Shown: one piece after another, positions 59,539-63,245 of the stretch
Numbering within the stretch: the first letter of the stretch is position 1
How the letters are laid out: each line of letters starts with the position of its first letter
DNA from: Chthoniobacterales bacterium
GTDB lineage: Bacteria; Verrucomicrobiota; Verrucomicrobiia; Chthoniobacterales; UBA6821
Direction: 5' to 3'
NCBI GenBank assembly: GCA_019747895.1
Contig: JAIEQF010000009.1
Span: forward strand, 1-63,245
DNA: 63,245 nucleotides
Notes under the pieces: model-generated
Databases searched by the model: none
What the model was told of the DNA's origin: nothing
Seen by the model: only the letters and a program-made list of their open reading frames with translations
Position numbers and translations under genes: made by a program

Positions 59539-60654
59539 CTATTTTTTCTTCAGCAAAAATTCCGGATTGAGCACCTTCAATGCTGGCGGCACAAAGAGTC
59601 CATCTTTGCGAATGAGCTTCCCATCAAACCAAATTTCTCCGCCACCATAATCCTTGCGCTGAATGGAAACCATATCCCAATGGACGGCGCTCTTGTTCCC
59701 GTTGCCAGCAATTTCATAGGCCTGCCCTGGCGTGAAGTGAAAGGAACCAGCAATTTTTTCATCAAAAAGAATATCCCGCATCGGATGCAAGATCAGCGGA
59801 TGAAAACCAAGAGAAAACTCACCGATGTAGCGCGCACCAGCATCAGTGTTAAGAATTTTATTAAGGGCTTCAGTGTTATTCGCCGTGGCGTGAATAATTT
59901 TTCCTTCGTCAAACTTGAGATGGATTTGATCAAAAGCAATGCCGCGATAAAGCGTTGGCGCATTAAAAGTGATGTAGCCTTCTACAGAATTTTTGACAGG
60001 GCAGGAAAAAACTTCTCCGTCTGGAATATTGAATTCTCCACCGCAGGCAATGGCACCAATTTTTTTGATACTAAAACGAAGATCAGTGCCCGGCCCCTTG
60101 ATGTGCACGCGGTCAGTTTTTTCCATGAGCTTTTTGAGCACCTTCATCCCCGCTTGCATCCGCGCGTAATCAAAAGTTGTCACCCGAAAGAAAAATTCTT
60201 CGAAAGCCTCGGTGCTCATCTGCGCTTGTTGCGCCATTGCTGGCGTTGGCCAACGAAGCACGACCCAACGTGTTTTGTTGACACGATGATCGATGGCGGG
60301 ACGCAAGGTCGAAGAGACAAGCTTCATCGAGTCCTCTGGCACATCAGACATTTCTGTAATGTTGTGACTACCGCGCATGCCAATGTAGACTTGCATTTTT
60401 TTGATGCGCGCCAGATCAATCGCCAGCAAGGTCTTCGCTTGCTCAGAAGTTACTTGCCAAGCAAGCTCTCGTGAAACGCGACCCGTATGGAGTTGCACAA
60501 AAGGGACCCCTCCACGACTTCTAATGGCCCTGATCAGCGCAATAACAAACTCTTCAGGAATATCGTGAGCGTCGATAAGAACGTTCTCTCCTGCGCGTAC
60601 CTTCGTGGAGTAGCCTACAAGGATTTCGGTGAGAGCGTGGTGGTAGGGGTTCAT
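59539..60654 (-). CDS. M29-family aminopeptidase
   Basis: From ATG 60654 the product is 371 residues; a reading from 60717 passes through an array repeat and is rejected. It is a thermophilic-type metallo-aminopeptidase (M29, AmpS/PepS). Metal-ligand motifs visible are [31 protein letters not shown] with [11 protein letters not shown], and [18 protein letters not shown], with [20 protein letters not shown] at the end. It trims N-terminal residues from peptides, and the cytosolic location is implied by the absence of a signal. Confidence 0.92.
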   Translation of the reverse strand: MNPYHHALTEILVGYSTKVRAGENVLIDAHDIPEEFVIALIRAIRSRGGVPFVQLHTGRVSRELAWQVTSEQAKTLLAIDLARIKKMQVYIGMRGSHNITEMSDVPEDSMKLVSSTLRPAIDHRVNKTRWVVLRWPTPAMAQQAQMSTEAFEEFFFRVTTFDYARMQAGMKVLKKLMEKTDRVHIKGPGTDLRFSIKKIGAIACGGEFNIPDGEVFSCPVKNSVEGYITFNAPTLYRGIAFDQIHLKFDEGKIIHATANNTEALNKILNTDAGARYIGEFSLGFHPLILHPMRDILFDEKIAGSFHFTPGQAYEIAGNGNKSAVHWDMVSIQRKDYGGGEIWFDGKLIRKDGLFVPPALKVLNPEFLLKKK

Positions 60655-60658
60655 AGAA

Positions 60659-60807
60659 CAAAGTAATGAGTAATGAGTAATCGGCAATGCGTCCTGAGGC
60701 TTACTTTGCTGCGGCACATAATTCTGAAATAAATAGTCTGTTGGAAAATAAATTTTGAAGTGTTAATACACTTTCACTTTAAAACACTCATTACTCATTA
60801 CTTTTTT
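60659..60807. repeat. Inverted heptamer arrays (ACTCATT type)
   Basis: AAAGTAATGAGTAATGAGTA and ATCGGCAATGCG lie just upstream of the M29 gene. CACTCATTACTCATTACTTT at 60785-60804 is the opposite arm and overlaps the 3' end of the TRASH-like gene. Confidence 0.85.
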
Positions 60808-61049
60808 TGCTCTGCGTCATGAAGCCTCTTCAAATATTTGTCAGGATCTTTGTTGAAATCTTTCACACAATCTTTGCAACAAAAACGAACTTCTGTTCCC
60901 TGGTAATTAACAACTGTCGGAGCCCCCATTTGTCCAAGCTTATCGCCGGAGACCACACAAATGCTCAGCGGATAAGCAGGTGTCGATGGGGTCGTTTCTG
61001 CGGCACGAACCATTCCCATTAAAGCAATAAAAAGTAAAAAATATTTCAT
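60798..61049 (-). CDS. Exported TRASH/YHS-like metal-binding protein
   Basis: The product is 83 residues with a signal peptide (MKYFLLFIALMGMVRAAE). The mature part has one cysteine in YPLSICVVSGDKLG and two in VRFCCKDCVKDFNKDPDKYL (FCCxxC), the layout of the YHS/TRASH metal-binding fold. It probably binds copper or another soft metal in the periplasm. One of the few genes here with a Shine-Dalgarno-like AAGGAAG, 5 bases before its ATG. Confidence 0.8.
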   Translation of the reverse strand: MKYFLLFIALMGMVRAAETTPSTPAYPLSICVVSGDKLGQMGAPTVVNYQGTEVRFCCKDCVKDFNKDPDKYLKRLHDAEQKK

Positions 61050-61150
61050 AGTGCTTCCTTTTTATCGATCAATCAGGATAGAGGAAAGAACTAAAATGCT
61101 TGTTAATTAAAATGTTAATTTTTTAAATTGCTATCCATTTAACAGATTTT

Positions 61151-61186
61151 TTCCTGTAACCTGTAACCTGCACCCTGTAACCTGCT
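61151..61186. repeat. Heptamer array (TGYAACC type) before the DMT transporter
   Basis: TCCTGTAACCTGTAACCTGC and ACCCTGTAACCTG, five heptamers, end about 5 bases before ATG 61190. No mirrored arm is evident on the upstream side. Confidence 0.85.
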
Positions 61187-61189
61187 CTC

Positions 61190-62062
61190 ATGTTTCGTCG
61201 CTTACCTTCCTCTTGGCTCGTTTTTTTAAGTCTCTTAGTTGCCATTATTGGCTGGGGATGGGCTTGGGTAGGCATTCGCTACGCCATTCGTTATTACGCA
61301 CCAGGACAATTAGCATTCGGGCGTTATTTGGTGGCCTCAATGACGCTGCTCCCATTTTGGCTCGCACGAGGAGGACGTTTTCCTAGACGCGAACATTGGT
61401 TTGCTTTGATCGTCATGGGGGTAACCGGATTTACTATTTATAATTTTTGCATCAATCTTGGGGAGCAGACCATCACCGCAGGAACAGCGGCACTGATTGG
61501 CGCTTTTCTTCCCATTGGCAACACACTTGGGGCTGCTTTTTTTCTAAATGAAAAACTCTCTCGCCTTCGCTGGACTGGCATTCTAATCGCTTTTGGTGGC
61601 GTTGCCGTGACGAGCCTCGGGGCACAAGGTCATCTCGAATTTTCTTTTGGCGCCGCTCTTGTTTTTGTAGCAGTCCTCTCAGCCTCTGTTTACGGCGTTC
61701 TCACCAAATACATGGTAAAAAGCTATGCCCCTCTTGAAGTCGTCTCGTGGGCTATGTGGGCCGGCACGCTAGGCCTTTTCCCACTCAGCCATGGCTTGTT
61801 CGCTCGCGTCCAAGAAGTTCCTTTGCTCGCCACCTTCAATGTGATCTTGCTCGGCATTCTTCCTGGAGCAATTTGTTATGCTCTCTTTACTTTTGCCTTA
61901 TCCCGGGTTGCTGTCGCCCGCGCTTCAACCTCGATGTTCTTCATGCCAATCACTTCCATTCTTTTGGGCTGGTTGCTGCTAGGAGAACTTCCTTCCTGGA
62001 TCGCGATTACAGGAGGCTGTGTAACACTTGTTGGGGCTTATATTGTGAATACGAAGAAGTAG
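61190..62062 (+). CDS. DMT-superfamily transporter (EamA)
   Basis: The product is 290 residues with ten membrane helices in two EamA repeats (about 10-140 and 150-288). Typical phrases: WGWAWVGIRYAIRYYAPGQL, ALIGAFLPIGNTLGAAFFLN, and FMPITSILLGWLLLGELPS. It probably exports a metabolite or amino acid; the substrate cannot be told from sequence. Confidence 0.9.
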   Translation: MFRRLPSSWLVFLSLLVAIIGWGWAWVGIRYAIRYYAPGQLAFGRYLVASMTLLPFWLARGGRFPRREHWFALIVMGVTGFTIYNFCINLGEQTITAGTAALIGAFLPIGNTLGAAFFLNEKLSRLRWTGILIAFGGVAVTSLGAQGHLEFSFGAALVFVAVLSASVYGVLTKYMVKSYAPLEVVSWAMWAGTLGLFPLSHGLFARVQEVPLLATFNVILLGILPGAICYALFTFALSRVAVARASTSMFFMPITSILLGWLLLGELPSWIAITGGCVTLVGAYIVNTKK

Positions 62063-62154
62063 GCTAAAGGCTTTCGTCTTTGCTATCATTCACTTCACTG
62101 ACTTGCTAAATCGGTACAGGCAAATACCGTAATTTTCATTTTCATAAAAAACTA

Positions 62155-62184
62155 ACGTCATTCCAGCGAACGATGGAATGACGT
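62155..62184. terminator. Perfect 11-bp hairpin between convergent genes (REP-like)
   Basis: ACGTCATTCCA and TGGAATGACGT pair perfectly around an 8-base loop. There is no T run, so it is a REP-like hairpin that may stabilise or end transcripts of the convergent DMT and zinc-ribbon genes. The surrounding 62063-62261 holds no gene. Confidence 0.6.
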
Positions 62185-62261
62185 CCGGGGTGTAGTGATT
62201 GTTGATGTTAAAATAGACGCTGCCTTTATTTGGCTGCTCACCTGAGCGATTACCATTTCCT

Positions 62262-62990
62262 CTACTCTCGCTGCAGCACGAGATCATCCTCATCATTGTA
62301 AAGAATCCGGCCGCATTGCGAGCAGCTGATCATTTCTTTTTCGGCACGCGCTGCCAGGACAGTCTGCGTTGTCACCTTCATGTGACATCCCATACAAACA
62401 TTATTCTCAATCTGCACAATAGCGCTCCCTTCCTTGCTTTTAAAAAGCCGCTCATAGCGCTCCAAAAAATCTTCCTCGATTCCGCCGGTCAAGCGCGGTC
62501 GTTCTTGCACCAATTCTTCACGACGTTTCAATAAATTTTCACGACGTCCATCAAGCGTGGAAAGTATTTTTCCAATACGCTTTAACTCGACATCATGGGC
62601 AGCTTGCGCCGTCTCCAAATCTTGCGTGAGGGATTCAGTCTCTTCCATGAGACTCAACTGTCGCTCTTCAACTTCTGCGATCATTTTTTGAGCAACCGCA
62701 ATTTCATGAAGAAAGGCAGTATACTCTTCGTTTTTTCGCGTCTCTAATTGTTGCGTTTTGTAGCGATTAATCTGTTCTTTTTTCACCAAGATATCGCCAT
62801 CGAGTTTTTTTAACTCTTTTTCCAACTCACGACGACGCGCCTGAGCAGCATCGAGTCGCTGAGCGGCTCTAGCGACATCACGGTCACAGCTCTCTTTTTC
62901 ACGTGGCAATGCTTCCAGAGCCAGCGTAACATCGCGAATTTGCTGATCGCAATGCTGAAGAACAAGCAGTTTTTCAAGCGCTGGAAGCAT
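62262..62990 (-). CDS. Coiled-coil C4 zinc-ribbon protein (CdsZ-like)
   Basis: The product is 242 residues. Residues 1-180 form a long antiparallel coiled coil (many heptads of E, K, R, L). The C-terminus is a zinc ribbon with two CxxC pairs, NVCMGCHMKV and ISCSQCGRILY. This is the family of chlamydial CdsZ (CT398) and related proteins (zf-RING_7). In Chlamydia the protein has been linked to type III secretion components and sigma54; elsewhere its role is unsettled. Confidence 0.85.
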   Translation of the reverse strand: MLPALEKLLVLQHCDQQIRDVTLALEALPREKESCDRDVARAAQRLDAAQARRRELEKELKKLDGDILVKKEQINRYKTQQLETRKNEEYTAFLHEIAVAQKMIAEVEERQLSLMEETESLTQDLETAQAAHDVELKRIGKILSTLDGRRENLLKRREELVQERPRLTGGIEEDFLERYERLFKSKEGSAIVQIENNVCMGCHMKVTTQTVLAARAEKEMISCSQCGRILYNDEDDLVLQRE

Positions 62991-63008
62991 GCGTTGCAGG
63001 AGCTCTAA

Positions 63009-63113
63009 TTACGACTTATACCGCAACCGTTTCTTATGACGGTTTAGCTTCATCCGCTTGCGGCGTTTGTGCTTTGCGATTTTAGCCTTACGTTTCTTTT
63101 TAATGGATCCCAT
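63009..63113 (-). CDS. 34-residue basic AURKAIP1/COX24-like protein
   Basis: ATG 63113 to TAA 63009-63011 encodes 34 residues, more than half Lys or Arg (MGSIKKKRKAKIAKHKRRKR and then MKLNRHKKRLRYKS). This matches the small AURKAIP1/COX24-domain proteins of Verrucomicrobiota and Bacteroidota, related to the mitochondrial ribosomal protein mS38. It is probably ribosome-associated. It lies directly upstream of the zinc-ribbon gene, on the same strand. Confidence 0.8.
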   Translation of the reverse strand: MGSIKKKRKAKIAKHKRRKRMKLNRHKKRLRYKS

Positions 63114-63169
63114 CTGATATTGTCCTGCTAGCGTTAATAAAATTGATTAGACTAAGTGAGAGAGCGTCA

Positions 63170-63245
<76 letters not shown>

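Noticed and set aside
59533-60474. 313-residue plus-strand open frame opposite the M29 aminopeptidase
   Set aside because: It is the antisense of a clearly recognised enzyme gene and shows no family features.

Overview
The window looks like a chromosomal segment of a Verrucomicrobiota-type (PVC) bacterium, possibly host-associated. This is an inference. It rests on the gene content (nuoHIJKLMN, mreBCD-mrdA-rng, a two-domain nucleoside diphosphate kinase, a 34-residue AURKAIP1/COX24-like basic protein, several secreted SUMF1-like proteins), a CesT-type type III secretion chaperone beside candidate secreted proteins, and start codons that mostly lack a Shine-Dalgarno sequence and follow pyrimidine-rich leaders. 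No 16S gene is present, so the phylum is not proven.

Layout. 1-1170: a REP-associated (Y1/HUH) transposase between inverted repeats. 1173-9951: a probable orphan type III secretion cargo locus. It has a chaperone with two small genes on the minus strand, and on the plus strand three tandem genes that share a duplicated ~100-residue domain, then small secreted proteins, a lipoprotein and a Cys/Ser-rich protein. 9978-12065: a secreted discoidin/glycosidase-like protein. 12260-20426: respiratory complex I genes nuoH-I-J-K-L-M-N, with a small toxin-antitoxin pair between nuoK and nuoL. 20828-34374: a secreted SUMF1-like protein, a GluR0-like glutamate-gated channel, MgtA, a PTS IIA-like protein, Alr, a sugar-nucleotide epimerase, a GH26-like hydrolase, a ChaA-like antiporter and an FAD monooxygenase. 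34601-45878: a gene whose end carries a small transposable repeat, IspA, an aminotransferase, Ndk, a decayed/intact paralogue pair, RarA, UspA and several secreted proteins of unknown function. 45983-63245: KdsD, EF-P, a membrane HExxH protein, tRNA-Gly(UCC), GatB, a CvpA-like protein, the MreBCD/PBP2/RNase G shape cluster, a DUF2062 protein, an M29 aminopeptidase, a TRASH-like metal protein, a DMT transporter, a CdsZ-like zinc-ribbon protein, the COX24-like protein and tRNA-Gly(GCC).

The most unusual structure is intergenic. From about 12 kb onward most spacers carry short arrays of variable heptamers (TGYAACC, AGCCTYC, AGNCTAY, ACTCGYN, ACTCATT, ACTCTTT types), usually as an inverted pair. 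The downstream arm typically ends within a few bases of the next start codon. The arrays also run into the coding ends of nuoL, alr and ispA and the middle of one hydrolase gene. They are absent from the secretion locus at 1-12 kb. Four near-identical 166-bp elements with perfect 20-bp terminal inverted repeats (MITE-like, TA target), two of them inserted into other repeats, two further repeat families, and REP-like hairpins between convergent genes complete a very repeat-rich intergenic landscape.
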